A stretch of DNA of 64,000 nucleotides from Serripes groenlandicus (Eukaryota > Mollusca > Bivalvia > Cardiida > Cardiidae), in assembly GCA_031761405.1 (NCBI GenBank), contig JASEVX010000005.1:6159724-6223723 (forward strand). Direction: 5' to 3'. Shown here piece by piece: positions 9,713 through 20,469 of the stretch. Position 1 is the stretch's first letter. Every line of letters begins with the position of its first letter. Under the pieces are notes generated by a model. That model did no database searches, was not told where the DNA came from, and saw only the letters and a list, made by a program, of their open reading frames with translations. The position numbers and the translations under genes were made by a program.

Positions 9713-11575
9713 AGCTCACCTGAGTGCAAAGTACCGGTACTCAAGGTCAGATAGTCACAGTGATCACATTTAGTCCGTCTTCAGTGCGTCGTCAACAATT
9801 GCCTTCTACAGGCAGGCAACAATTTGCATCCAATTTTTCATGAAAGTTTATCAGAACTTACATGTCTATCAAATCTTAGCTAAGTTCGAACTGGGTCATG
9901 TGAGGTCAAAAACTAGGTCACAAGATCAAATTGAAGGAAAATCTTGTTAACTCTCTAGAGGCAACATTTTTAGCTTGAGCATGTTGAAAATTTGTCAGAT
10001 TAATAGTCTTGGTGATATTTACACTTAGTTCGAATATAGTTCATATCTGGTCAAAAACTATGTCACTAGACCAAATTATGAAAATTCTTTTTAACACTCT
10101 CATTTGTTTGTTTGTTTGTTTTATTGTCTGCGGCAAACATGTCAGATGTCGTCTGTTCAACCAGTCTCTGTATTGAGGCAGCCCTGTATTGATGCTTTAA
10201 TCTCAATGCATTACCTGATCATTTTGCACACTTCCAAATTGAAACGATTGGTTAAAGAACGAAAATGTGTTGTTTGGTGTTTTACGCTGCTTTCAACAAT
10301 CACAATAGCTTACCTTGAGCACTGTGTACTTAGATGAGGTTGCAAAGCTTACACCTTGCATACAGTACATTACAATTGATCAGACTTTACACTAAAGAGA
10401 CCAACCTTAATCTTAAGCCAACATGGGTCACAACAACTTCCATTGCTTAAGTCTTTGGTATGACTCAATCAGGGACCTGGGTCTCTCACACAATTGGTTG
10501 ATGCTCTAATGACAGCACTCTCAAGTTTATCAGAACATACATCTCCATCAAATCTTGGAATAGTTGGAGATGGGTCATGAAAGGCTAAAAACAAGGTCAC
10601 TAGATCAAATTGAAGAAAATCTTATTAACACTCAGGGAGACTGCATTTTTAACTTGTGCATGTTGAAACTTTTTCAGAATATTTGTCTTGATGATATGTA
10701 GGTCAAGTTTCAATATGGGTCATGCAAAGTCAAAAACTAAGTAACTAGGCCAAATTGAAAGAAAATCGTGTTAATACTCCAATGGCCACACTTGTTTTCC
10801 TTCAGGAGCTTAAAACTTTGCCAGAGTGTTTGTCTTAATGATATCTAGACCAAGTTCAAATATGGGTCATGTTGGGTCAAAAACTTGGTCACTTGGCCAA
10901 ATTGAAGGAGAACCGGAGGCTGCATTTTTAAATTGTGCATGATGAAACTTTGTCAGAATAATTGTCTTGATGATATCTAGGGGAAATTGGAATATAGGTC
11001 ATGTCCTGTCAAATTCTAGGTCACTATGCCATATTTGAGGAAAATCTTGTTAACACTCTAGAGACTTCACTTTTTGCTTTAGCAGCTTTAAACTTTGTCA
11101 GAAGGTTTGTCTTGATAATACCTAGGCCAAGTTTGAATATTGGTCATGTAAGTACTGGGTCACTAGGTCAAATTGAAGGGAAATATTGTTAACACTCTGG
11201 AAGCCAAATTTATAACTTGAGCATGTTGAAATCTTGTCAGAATGGTTATTTTAATAACATGTAGGCTGAGTATGAATATGGGTCATGTCAGGTCAAAAAC
11301 TAGGTCACTAGGCAAAATTGATAGAACAATTTTTAACACTCAGGAAGCGGTATTTTTAACTTGATCATGTTGTCAGACCGAATGTCTTGATGATATCTAG
11401 ACCAAGTGCAAATATTGGTCTTGCTTGATCAAAACCAAGGTCACTAGGCCAAATTGAAGGGAAATCTTGTTAACACTTATTAATGTATTAGCTTACCTGA
11501 CTGCACTATTGAGATTGACTAACGGTGTTCAGGCATAACTCAGGTGAGCGATTCAGGGCCATCATGGCCCTCTTA
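9713..11575 (+). mobile_element. AGCTCACC-family long repeat with internal tandem units (Helitron/HINE-like), copy 1
   Basis: Starts TTTTTAGCTCACCTGAG and ends CAGGTGAGCGATTC, then palindrome AGGGCCATCATGGCCCT, then CTTA. Between are repeated ~160-bp modules carrying GGGTCATGTCAGGTCAAAAA, CTAGGTCACTAGGCCAAATT and CTTGTTAACACTCT..GAGCATGTTGAAA. A SINE-derived segment (10262-10525) and a GTTT microsatellite (about 10105-10122) interrupt it. Terminal hairpins plus internal tandem units and no obvious TSD resemble HINE/pearl-type non-autonomous rolling-circle elements known in molluscs. That class assignment is inference. Confidence 0.75.
10262..10525 (-). mobile_element. Decayed SINE inside the AGCTCACC repeat
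   Basis: TTTTACGCTGCTTTCAACAA (inverse of the SINE tail) to AAGTCTTTGGTATGACTCAA and GGGACCTGGGTCTC (decayed head). Repeat modules resume after it. Confidence 0.6.
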
Positions 11576-11659
11576 GTATTTTTCTGTGGGGGAACTTTGT
11601 TACACAAATTGTCAAACAAAAATCCTACTGCAGCTGCTCTATGGTTGAATCTAATAACT

Positions 11660-11874
11660 ATCCTTTTCTTAAAGGCAGACCATTTTGACACATCTGCAGC
11701 AGACAACTTTTAAAAATGATGAATTATATAATTACTCAAAATGAACAATTTTGCATTTTGCCACAATGTTTACAACTATTCTATATTTATACTTTCATTT
11801 ATAGAGTTTATCCAAATTTTAGCCTAGATATTTTCAAGGTTGTCTGTTGCAGATGTATTGTATGTGAGAAAGGG
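11660..11874 (-). mobile_element. Old CACATA-type MITE
   Basis: CCTTTTCTTAAAGGCAGACC to GTATGTGAGAAAGGG then TTAA 11875-11878. Confidence 0.75.
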
Positions 11875-11939
11875 TTAAAGACAAGTATGAGAGACAGCTA
11901 CATTGTCTACTTTTTTGTTGAGGCTGATTAGATCAGAGA

Positions 11940-12247
11940 CCATTCACTTCATTATTGATCTTCTGATCTTTAATACAGACAACATTTGATTCCCTTGCAG
12001 AAGACAATTTTTTCCCACAATATTTTCAATTCTATATCAAATTAAAGTTACGGTAACTTTCAATTTTCCAGATATCACAATTTATTCTTCAGATATTTCA
12101 TAGCATACCACTTTAGAAATGTTATCAGCTCGTCTGTTTTTAAAACATCTGAAGAGAAAATCTGAAAGTTAAATAAAAAATTATGATACAGGAGTTTAAA
12201 ACATTGCTGTAAAAAAAAACCAAATAGTTCAATTATCCAACAAGGTG
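11940..12247. other. Decayed repeat-like stretch
   Basis: TAATACAGACAACATTTGAT..CCCTTGCAGAAGACAA resembles 54660-54720; probably very old MITE debris. No gene. Confidence 0.4.
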
Positions 12248-12414
12248 TTTTTATGTCAAAAATACATTACCAGTCATTTATTACCTGATATATAATCTCC
12301 TAACCCTTAATTCATCCAGAAAAAGAACTCGCCTAGCGTATCCCTCACGCCTGTGTGATATACACGGTCACCGGTAAATACCGGCGCACGATGTCAACGT
12401 GTCACTTTTAGTTT
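12248..12414 (+). repeat. Left inverted terminal repeat of DIRS copy 1
   Basis: Begins TTTTATGTCAAAAATACATT and ends GTGTCACTTTTAGTTT. Bases 12266-12414 pair with the right repeat. The first 18 bases are unique to this end and recur only as a complement in the internal region. The same repeat begins copies 2 (37278) and 3 (62013). Confidence 0.92.
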
Positions 12415-12890
12415 CCTGGACACACCGACCTACAGGCTTGAATTTATTTTCATTTTTCTAAATTTATTTTCGTTGTCTAGTTAAAGCTTTCGCTTTAACG
12501 GGTCAATTCATTCAGTTAAACTGTACATTTACTTCTTGAACTTGAACTTTGTTTATTTATTGTTTGTGTTTAAGTTGTGTTTTTTTGTAGTAACAACTAG
12601 CTGAGAGCCGCGGGTGGTTACCCCACCCACTATTTCAGTTACGAGTCGGGTCTTGAATGACCGTGCATTAATTTTTCAATTAATTTTCAACGGTGAGATT
12701 TCCCGATCCGGTAGCGATAATATTGTTTATCGCCTTTGTTGTTGTTTTGTATAATTACATAGACATTTGGAGAATATTTAAAAAATATTTTTTCATTGAA
12801 TTACGTCCGTAAAAACGAGTAGTGAAATAAAAGAATAGAAAATATTATTTTTTGTTTTTGAACTTCGTAATTTGATTTTGTATTTATACT
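12415..12890 (+). promoter_or_regulatory. 5' leader of DIRS copy 1 with conserved hairpin
   Basis: Non-coding leader between the terminal repeat and the gag start. It contains GGGTGGTTACCCCACCC (about 12614-12630), which can fold into a short hairpin and recurs in the leaders of copies 2 and 3, followed by CACTATTTCAGTTACG or similar. Transcription is presumably driven from the terminal repeat or leader; no clear TATA box can be assigned. Confidence 0.55.
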
Positions 12891-15600
12891 ATGTCACATA
12901 ATGGTGAACAGAGGCGTGGCTCATGCGGTCATTTAGTGGCCTTGTGGGACACGCACTCTTCCTGCATTGCGTGCACTAAGTGCACAAAGGATTCACCATG
13001 TGAGTTCTGTTCGTTATGGTCGGCTTCCGTTTGGAAACAGGCCATATCGAGGAGGACTCACAAAAGCCGTAAGAGTAAAACTGTTCCTTTGAAGAAGAAG
13101 GTAAGTATTAGCTCTACGAGCGAAGGGGAATTCGAGGGTTTTTCCCCAACAGACTCCACGACTGGGTTGATTAGACGGAAGGAAAGGGGCCGTAGCAGAG
13201 CTTTTCAATCTTCAGTCAAGACATACGCCTCTGTAACAGCCACGACGGGACCGTCTCGAAGTTCGGAGGAACGTATGATATCGTCTGGTCAAAAACAGAC
13301 GACTGGTGTTAGTGCTGAACCTTCGGGTGAGGCAATGGGGCATTCTCAGGGAAACCTAACAGAATGGCCCCCTCTTTCACCACACTCAGTTGATAGGCAT
13401 TCTTCGGAAGCCTACAGCAGAGTTCCAAATTACCCGGTCGGCGGGCAGAATTTGGGGACCGGTGATGGAGCATTACAATTGCCTATCATTGGTCCACAGG
13501 GTGATGCTTCCGAGCAAAACCCTTATGACTCCGGGCGACCGGGTACCGGGCAACCGGGTACCGGGCAACCGGGTTCCAGGAAACTGGACAGTCATATTAC
13601 CTTGGTTAAATCGGGCACCGGGCAACCGGGCACCGGGCAACCGGGCACCGGGCAACCGGGCACCGGGCAACCGGGCACCGGGCAACCGGGCACCGGGCAA
13701 CCAGGCAGTCATTTTGAAATGACGAGACCGGTCACCGGGCAACCGGGCAATCATTCTAGAATGATACGACCAGTCACCGGGCAACCAGGCAGTCATTCTG
13801 AAATGACTAGACCGGGCACCGGGCTGCATGAAGAGACCGGGCATTCTGTCAGTCAATTCAGCATGACTAATCCATACACCGGGAATGAGGACATGGGTCA
13901 TTCATTTCACGATGAATGGGAGAATCAGCAAGGCAGTCATTCATACATGACTCGACCTGCCACCGGTCAACCAGGTACCGGGCAACCCGGTACCAGGCAA
14001 CCGGGATCAGTGCGTCTCGATCGGATAGATACACGTTATCATTCTTTCGCAGCACAGCCTGATTATTTGGATATTCAGAACACTGGTTTACCAGGTTTTA
14101 ATAACCAACCTGCTGACATAGATTACGGAGAGTACATATCGAGAAAATCATTCCGTTCTCCTAGGGGAACAGTGTATTATTCAAGAGATATTACTCCTCC
14201 ACGTTACCAACCTTCATTACGAAGGAGTGATCGGTTCTATGACAGACAGGTTAGTGATGCCTACCGTGATCGTCAAATTCCTGATTATAGGAATTTACGA
14301 CTCCCGGAAGGACACCTCTCCAAGAGGCAGTCCTTTGAAAGGCAATCCCCCGATCGGAATATTGCTTGTTCCGTTAAGGGGAAGTCGAAAAGATCACATA
14401 CAGTGAGTTCGGCTCCGATGATTGACTCTGTGCAACCTTTCTCTGCTGCGGATAGAAGGTTGAGTTCACATGATCGTCACCAGCTTATGGATTTATCAGA
14501 GAAAATGAATCCATTTCTGGATCGGAAATTGGTCAACCGGTGGGAAGTCCGGTTAAGCACAATACTTCTCTTCGTAGGCCTAGACAATCCTCCACTTCTT
14601 CGTCTGACGAAGAAACGGAAAGTCTATTACCTATAGAAGACGAGCCGGCTGCGGATCGTTGGTCCCTGCAGCAGGCTATTGAAGAAGTTTTTAGGGTAGT
14701 GCCTAGTACGCTCTGCCCTAAGATCGACGCTCCCCCACGTCGTAAAAACCTTTCAAGTTTGGAAGAACATAATGCGGAGATAGGAGGGTCTACAACTCCA
14801 TTACAGTTACTTCCGCAGGCGAATAACTTGGGAAGGTTATTGGACCAACTGCAGTCCACCAGGTCATTAGACACTGTTGAGTCAGCCTGGTCGGTCCCAC
14901 TGGCCATCTCTAAGGAATGGGTGTCTCCTAAGGCTTATGTAGCTTCGAAGGAGTTTCTTTCCCGTTAAAGTGCCGGCCTTAGACGGAGATGCGTCCACTT
15001 TGGGATTAACTGCACCCACCTCAATCACAGTTAGTGCTAACTGGTTGAGAGATGGGAGGCCAGAGCGCGTCTGGGAGTCATGGTGGCTTCACATGACGAT
15101 CATTTCGCCATAGCTCTGGCACTTCTACTTAAAGAGGAGAATGTCTCTAGCAGAGGGGCTAGCAGAATTCTGGAGGCTTTTGATACGGGGAATCGGCACC
15201 TGATGGCTCTGAATTTGCAGAACGCCACGGAATGCTGTCCGCGAGGAGAGATGCGACACTTGTCAAATCCTCTTCTCTGCTACAAAATAGCAAGGACAGC
15301 TTAAGAGCCGCCCCCTTATCCTCCAATCTTCTCTTTGGTGGAAGGGTTGCTGCAGTGACTGTTACTGATTCGTCAGAACAATCCAGACGCCTTTCGGCGA
15401 GTGCAGTAAATGCTTTGTCACAGAGTCGTAAATACTCTGCACCGGCGGCTAAATGGACTAATACTAGGAAGCCCCCGGCGAAAAAGCAGAAACAGGAAGT
15501 GAAGGCTGTACCGCCTAAACAACCTCCTTCCACGGGCCGGAATTATGCTAAACCGAAGCCCCGTTTCTCGGGGTTTCTACAGCCGTCTTTTTCTCGTTCC
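12891..15600 (+). pseudogene. gag: DIRS gag-like ORF, frameshifted
   Basis: Putative structural protein of the retrotransposon. The start MSHNGEQRRGSCGH matches copy 2. The N-terminus has a Cys/His cluster (CGH, WDTH, CxxCxxC, CEFC) typical of DIRS gag N-termini, probably zinc binding. Next come a low-complexity GTGQP and MTRPG repeat region (about residues 215-370) and a basic, serine-rich tract. The conserved C-terminal half contains SLQQAIEEVFRVVPS and APPRRKNLSSLEE. Compared with intact copy 2, the frame changes near 14510, 14963, 15040 and 15228, so four indels break it. Its end overlaps the start of the RT frame around 15545-15600. Function beyond gag homology is inferred. Confidence 0.88.
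13528..13830 (+). repeat. GTGQP-coding 15-bp minisatellite inside gag
   Basis: Tandem 15-bp units (CCGGGCACCGGGCAA) encode GTGQP, with six in a row at about 13614-13703. Longer units follow that encode SH..MTRPVTGQPG. Copies 2 and 3 keep the motif at different lengths and degeneracy, so the tract is hypervariable between copies. Confidence 0.9.
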
Positions 15601-17369
15601 GAAAAAAGACGGTCGGTGGAGACCGGTGATAGATTTGTCAGCCCTGAATCTATTAATACCGGTCGAGAAGTCAAAATGGAGTCGGCCCGCTCCATCAGAA
15701 TGGCTATTCGGAAGACGACTGGGCGGTCTCGTTAGACCTCACAGACGCCTATTACCACATTCCGATCGCTTCCTCGTCGAGGAAATACCTTCGGTTTGTG
15801 GTAAATGGAGAAGTGTACCAAGTCAGGGCACTTCCCTTCGGCCTCAAGTCCGCACCTCGAGTATTCACGAAGATTATAAATGCTGTGGGAGCCTTTCTAC
15901 GAATGAACGGGCCCCAGCTTCTTCAATACTTCGACGACTGGCTACTCCACAGAGCAGATCGTTTAATTCTCCTTCACGATCTGTCTCTAGCCTGGCGGAC
16001 CATTCTGCGATTGGGCCTTATTCCCAATACGCAGAAGTCGGACTTAGTTCCGTCAAAGAGGTTTACATTCGTAGGGATGACCTTTCTCACCGACCTAGCG
16101 GTGATTCGGGTCCCTTCGGACAGAATCGATTCTCTTTTCCGGAAGATCAGACTCACTCTGGACCAGGCTATGGTAACAGCCCGGTCCATGCTGTCACTTC
16201 TGGGGTCCCTGAGTGCAGCAGCCGACCTAGTCAGTCTAGGCAGGCTCCACATGCGGCCCCTTCAGTATCTTTTTCTGTACCGGTGGCGTCCGTCTGTGGA
16301 CTCACTGGAACAGGAGATAGCTCTGACGGATTTCTTCAAGTCACACCTTCGGTGGTGGCTGGATCCGTTAATCTATCTACAAGGGGTGCCCTTGATCACA
16401 TCACCTCCGGATCTGTACCTTGTTACAGATGCCAGTGCTGTGGGTTGCGGAGCTCATTTAGAGCCACAGGGCCTAACATCCCAGGGCATGTGGACAGCGG
16501 AGGAACGTTGTTTGCACATAAACAACTTAGAATTGAGAGCAGTCCTGCTAGCTCTCAAACAGTTCTCTGCCTCCGTTGCGAACACAACTGTTTTATTGTC
16601 GACGGACAATACTACTGTTGTGTCCTACATTCGCAGGCAAGGAGGAACGCACTCCCATCTACTCTTTCTGGAGACATGGAAGTTACTCCTTTGGTGCCAG
16701 GCGACGTCGTTAGTAGTCTTAGTAAAACACGTCCCCGGCCATTTGAATGTCTTAGCGGACAGTCTATCCCGCCAAAACAAAGTTCTTCCGGCGGAATGGA
16801 CACTGAATCAGAGTGTAGTAAACTCTGTATTCATGCGGATCGGGACACCACTGGTGGATCTTTTCGCCACCAGAGTCAACCATCGGCTGCCACTTTATGT
16901 GTCACCGATGTACGATCCTGCAGCCTGGGCAGTGGACGCACTGACCCTCGATTGGGACCGTCTATTCGGGTACGCGTTTCCCCCGTTCATTCTGGTCCCG
17001 ATCGTACTACAAAAGGTTCTTCGTTCTCAACAGTGCATAATCCTGTTGATAGCGCCATTTTGGCCCCAGAGGTCTTGGTTCAACGACCTCCTGGCCTGCC
17101 TGTCGGCACAACCAGTACGTCTTCCTCTTCAAGACGACCTTCTGTTTCAGCAACCGGGGCGGCATCTTCATACCAACCCGGCAATGCTTCATCTTCACGC
17201 TTGGACATTATCAAGCGATCGATCCGAGAGAGAAACTTTTCTCAAAAAGTTGCCTCTCGCATCGCTCAATCCAGAAGACGATACACTAGAATCGTCTATG
17301 ATTCCAAGTGGACAGTCTTCTCAGATTGGTGTCATGCTAGGTCGATCAATCCTGAGTGTCCCTCTGTAG
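15545..17369 (+). pseudogene. DIRS reverse transcriptase / RNase H ORF, frameshifted at its 5' end
   Basis: Reverse transcriptase with RNase H, which would copy element RNA into DNA. The RT start (LFLVPKKDGRWRPVIDLS) lies in one frame at about 15560-15665. The reading then passes through a second frame (about 15668-15712) into a third that stays open to 17369, so two small indels break it. Visible motifs: LDLTDAYYHIPI, ALPFGLKSAPRVF and the catalytic YFDDW (about 15928). RNase H shows TDAS, the ELRAV glutamate, LSTDNTT, and GHLNVLADSLSR. A DIRS-typical segment follows (VDLFATRVNHRLPLY, AFPPF, PFWPQRSW). No integrase core or aspartic protease is seen, as in other DIRS elements. The 3' end overlaps the recombinase frame. 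Confidence 0.9.
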
Positions 17370-18261
17370 CTAGGATTGCCGATTTCTTTCTTTTTCTTTT
17401 TGAAGATAAAGATCTAGCTGTTAGCACAATAAAAGGTTATCGTTCAATGCTTTCGAATACGCTTAAGTTCAAAGGGGGAGAGAGTATTGGTGCTAATCCA
17501 TTTCTCTCGGAACTTATGCGATCATTCGAACTAGATAAACCCGTTTGTAGGAGTTTAACTCCAAAATGGGATTTATCTTGCGTTCTTTGGTCTCTTACAA
17601 AGGCGCCGTACGAACCTCTGTCTTCTGCTTCGTTAAAATTTTTAACTTACAAAACTGTCTTTCTTCTTGCCTTTGCGACCGCGCGTCGTAGAAGTGAGTT
17701 GCATGCGCTTTCAGTAGAAACCGGCTTTATCAGATTCAATGAATCTGATGGCTCGTTCACTCTACTTTGTCAGTCAGGTTTTTTAGCCAAGAACCAGTTA
17801 CCTTCGGTCCTTCCTAAACCAATCACGGTTCCCAGTCTTTCTGCGAGCTGTGGTCCGTTGGATGCCGACAGACTTCTATGTCCCGTTAGAGCTCTTAAGC
17901 TTTACCTTAAGAGAGTTAAAGGGACAAGGGGCCGTAGGAAGAGGTTGTTCTCCCTCTGATAGGATGTAAGGATATATCAGCGGCTTCTATTTCCCGCTGG
18001 ATATCCTGTACAATTAAATTAGCCTACACTAATCTTTCAGTTCGCGATCTCTCGTTTTTACGGATTCGTCCACATGAAATTAGAGCACTCTCCGCTAGTT
18101 GGGCCTTTTCCAACAATGTGCCTTTAGAGGATATTCTTCGTGCCGCGGTATGGAAATCTCAATCGACTTTTTCAAATTTCTACCTGCGATCTATGTCTAA
18201 GCAAACTGAAAATCTTCACTCTCTGGGGCCACTGGTGGCGTCTCAGCGAGTTATATGCTAA
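17188..18261 (+). pseudogene. DIRS tyrosine recombinase (YR), one frameshift
   Basis: Tyrosine recombinase expected to integrate the circular DNA intermediate. It sits in a different frame from RT/RNase H and overlaps it by about 180 bp. An N-terminal core-binding-like region (SKWTVFSDWC, STIKGYRSMLS) is followed by the first catalytic arginine in FATARRRSELHAL. The frame open from upstream ends at 17959. The catalytic C-terminus continues in the next frame from about 17962: RPHEIRALSASWAF supplies the HxxR box, and AVWKSQSTFSNFYLRS the likely nucleophilic tyrosine. The stop is TAA at 18259-18261. Motif order R..HxxR..Y fits the family. The frameshift just before the second box would inactivate a normally translated protein. 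Confidence 0.88.
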
Positions 18262-18448
18262 ATTACATATTAGACACAACAATAAAGTACTTAACGATTG
18301 AAATTTATCAATCCATTCTCCTACTTTCACAGGCTGTTGTGTCTCAGTACTAAGTAAATAAATTAAATAAAAATAACTACAATGTGCTGCATTACCTGTA
18401 GGACTAGAAGTGTTGGCAGATGCCTCCCGACCGATGCTGAAAAGTCAT

Positions 18449-18540
18449 CAGGTAATAAATGACTGGTAATGTATTTTTGACATAAAAATGAAGTTTTTAA
18501 AGTAAAACATATTTTTATTAGAAAATACTTACCAGTCATT
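18449..18540 (+). repeat. DIRS internal complementary region (ICR)
   Basis: The first part (CAGGTAATAAATGACTGGTA and on through GACATAAAAA) is the reverse complement of the left repeat start at 12248. The second part (AAGTTTTTAAAGTAAAACAT to ACCAGTCATT) is the reverse complement of the right tip ending at 18780. It thus carries the joined-ends junction used in the DIRS rolling-circle model. Confidence 0.93.
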
Positions 18541-18587
18541 TCATATTCCCGCCTCCCAACCCCGCGTCGTCAACCAACACTTACTTG

Positions 18588-18780
18588 AAAACTAAAAGTG
18601 ACACGTTGACATCGTGCGCCGGTATTTACCGGTGACCGTGTATATCACACAGGCGTGAGGGATACGCTAGGCGAGTTCTTTTTCTGGATGAATTAAGGGT
18701 TAGGAGATTATATATCAGGTAATAAATGACTGGTAAGTATTTTCTAATAAAAATATGTTTTACTTTAAAAACTTCATTTT
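18588..18780 (+). repeat. Right inverted terminal repeat of DIRS copy 1
   Basis: Bases 18588-18736 are the inverse of the left repeat. Bases 18737-18780 (GTATTTTCTAATAAAAATAT onward) are the unique right tip, also present at the end of copy 2. Confidence 0.92.
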
Positions 18781-18936
18781 AAAGTTGACTGCTCCAGTGG
18801 TGCCAGTCAATAAAATTATGTTTGATCATCCAACAAACAGAAAACAAATCTGGAAAAATTATTTTATGAAATTAACCCTGTTAGTATATGTTATAAAAGT
18901 TTGATATGGGATGGGTCACACTAAAACCAACCTTAA

Positions 18937-19158
18937 CCCTTTCCCTCATACGACAATTCTGCAGCAGACAACTTTGAACGTATTTTGTCAAAACATATAA
19001 AATCTCTATAATTGAATGGATAACCTATGACTAAAAGTGGAAAACATCGTGGCAAAAGGAGAAATTGCTTGTTTTGAGCAATTTCTTCTTTTGTCACTAT
19101 GTTTTCAAAAAGCCGTCTGCGGCAGAGGCGTCAGAAAGCGTCTATATGAGGGAAAGGG
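18937..19158 (+). mobile_element. TTAA MITE, CTCATA type, full length
   Basis: 222 bp, TTAA 18933-18936 and 19159-19162; core GAAATTGCTTGTTTTGAGCA. Confidence 0.92.
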
Positions 19159-19164
19159 TTAATA

Positions 19165-19257
19165 GAGTTTAAACATTTGTGGCAATAAGAAATTGCTCCT
19201 CATTTTTGCCACAATGTTTGCAAAAGTTGTTTGCTATAAATGTCAAAGCGTGTCTGC
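19165..19257 (+). mobile_element. Old MITE fragment
   Basis: GTTTAAACATTTGTGGCAAT to GCGTGTCTGCATGCTTGAAC. Confidence 0.55.
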
Positions 19258-19850
19258 ATGCTTGAACATTTATTATTTAATTCTCAAGCAGCTTCAGACT
19301 GTGTGCTGAACTCAATGGTAAACGGGGAAAATCTTGGAGGCAAGGAATGACCTGGATCTTCACTTGTCCTCAAGGCAGGTTTTTATATTGCATGGCAGAC
19401 ATCAACACCAATTGACCATAACCTGGGCACTTTATGCAATAATGTTTGTGTGTTAACATATATACAGAGTAAAATCTTGCATAGAAGAAAGTTGATATCG
19501 CTTTACTCCACTGAATGAATTATTAATTCCTGCGTTTGAGTGCCTGCATAAATTTAACTTATAATATTTTTTAAAAAAAACAACATATTGGATATTTTTC
19601 GGCGGGATATTTATCTATCAAAGAGGGAAAGCAAAAAAAAAGCTTGACATAGGATCCTTCTGCAAATACTGATCAAGATTACATGTATTTGACTCAGGTG
19701 TCTCCAGCCGTCTCACAGAAGTAACTTAACCCACTTTCGTTTAACATGAATCTACTGAATCAAAACCTTAAATATGTTTTTTTCCAGAGGCATGTTTTTA
19801 GCAGAAACTGCGTAATTACGAAGTTATTCACACAATCATGACGTTTGCCT
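19258..19850. other. Unannotated stretch
   Basis: No repeat or gene recognised. Confidence 0.5.
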
Positions 19851-19854
19851 TTTT

Positions 19855-20450
19855 AGCTCACCAGAGCACAAAGTGCTCAAGGTGAGTTTTTGTGATCGCC
19901 TTTTGTCCGTCGTCCGACGTCTGTCGTCAATATTTGCTTGTTATAACTCTAGAGGCAACATCTTGCATCCAATCTTCATGAAAGTTTATCAAAATATATA
20001 TCTCCATCAAATCTAGGCCAAGTTCGAAACTGGGTCATGTCGGGTCAAAAACTAGGTCACTAGGCCCAATTTAAGGAAAATCTTGTTAACACTCTTGAAG
20101 CCGCATTTTTTGCTTGAGCATGTTGAAACTTTGTCAGGATGTTTTTCTTAGTGATATCTAGGCCAAGTTTGAATATAGGTCATGTCGGGCTTGAGCATGT
20201 TGAAACTTTGTCAGAACATTTGTCTTAGTGATATCTAGGCAAAGTTCGAATATAGGTCATGTCGGGTCAAAAACTAGGTCACTAGGCCAAATTGAAGGAA
20301 AATCTTGTTAACACTCTGGAAGCCACATTTTAAACTTGAGCATGTTGAAACTTTGTCAGAAAGACTGTCTTGATAATATCTAGGCCAAGTTTGAATATGG
20401 GTCATGTCCAGTCAAAAACTAGGTCACAAGGCCAAATTTACCCAGGCAAT
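19855..20450 (+). mobile_element. AGCTCACC-family long repeat, copy 2 (3'-truncated)
   Basis: Begins AGCTCACCAGAGCAC AAA GTGCTCAAGGTGAG, a 5' hairpin, then TTTTGTGATCGC and pyrimidine-rich CGTCCGACGTC. Three to four internal modules follow. It stops after AGGTCACAAGGCCAAATTTA without the 3' hairpin, next to an old MITE fragment. Confidence 0.75.
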
Positions 20451-20469
20451 TTAGTTGTTTAAGACTTTA

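Larger units (their letters stand above)
12248..18780 (+). mobile_element. DIRS-type tyrosine-recombinase retrotransposon, copy 1 (full architecture, decayed)
   Basis: About 6.5 kb bounded by inverted repeats: 12266-12414 is the reverse complement of 18588-18736. The outer tips differ, about 18 bp on the left and 44 bp on the right. A 92-bp internal segment (18449-18540) is complementary to both tips joined head to tail, the hallmark of DIRS circular replication intermediates. Order inside: leader, gag, overlapping RT/RNase H frame, overlapping tyrosine recombinase frame, internal complementary region, right repeat. No target-site duplication is seen, as expected for recombinase-mediated integration. 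Every coding region carries frameshifts, so the copy is probably dead as an autonomous element. Confidence 0.93.

Noticed and set aside
13473..13901. 142-codon minus-strand frame across gag repeats
   Set aside because: Antisense shadow of the 15-bp GTGQP minisatellite.
15974..16252. Minus-strand frame inside the RT region
   Set aside because: Antisense shadow of the RT coding sequence.
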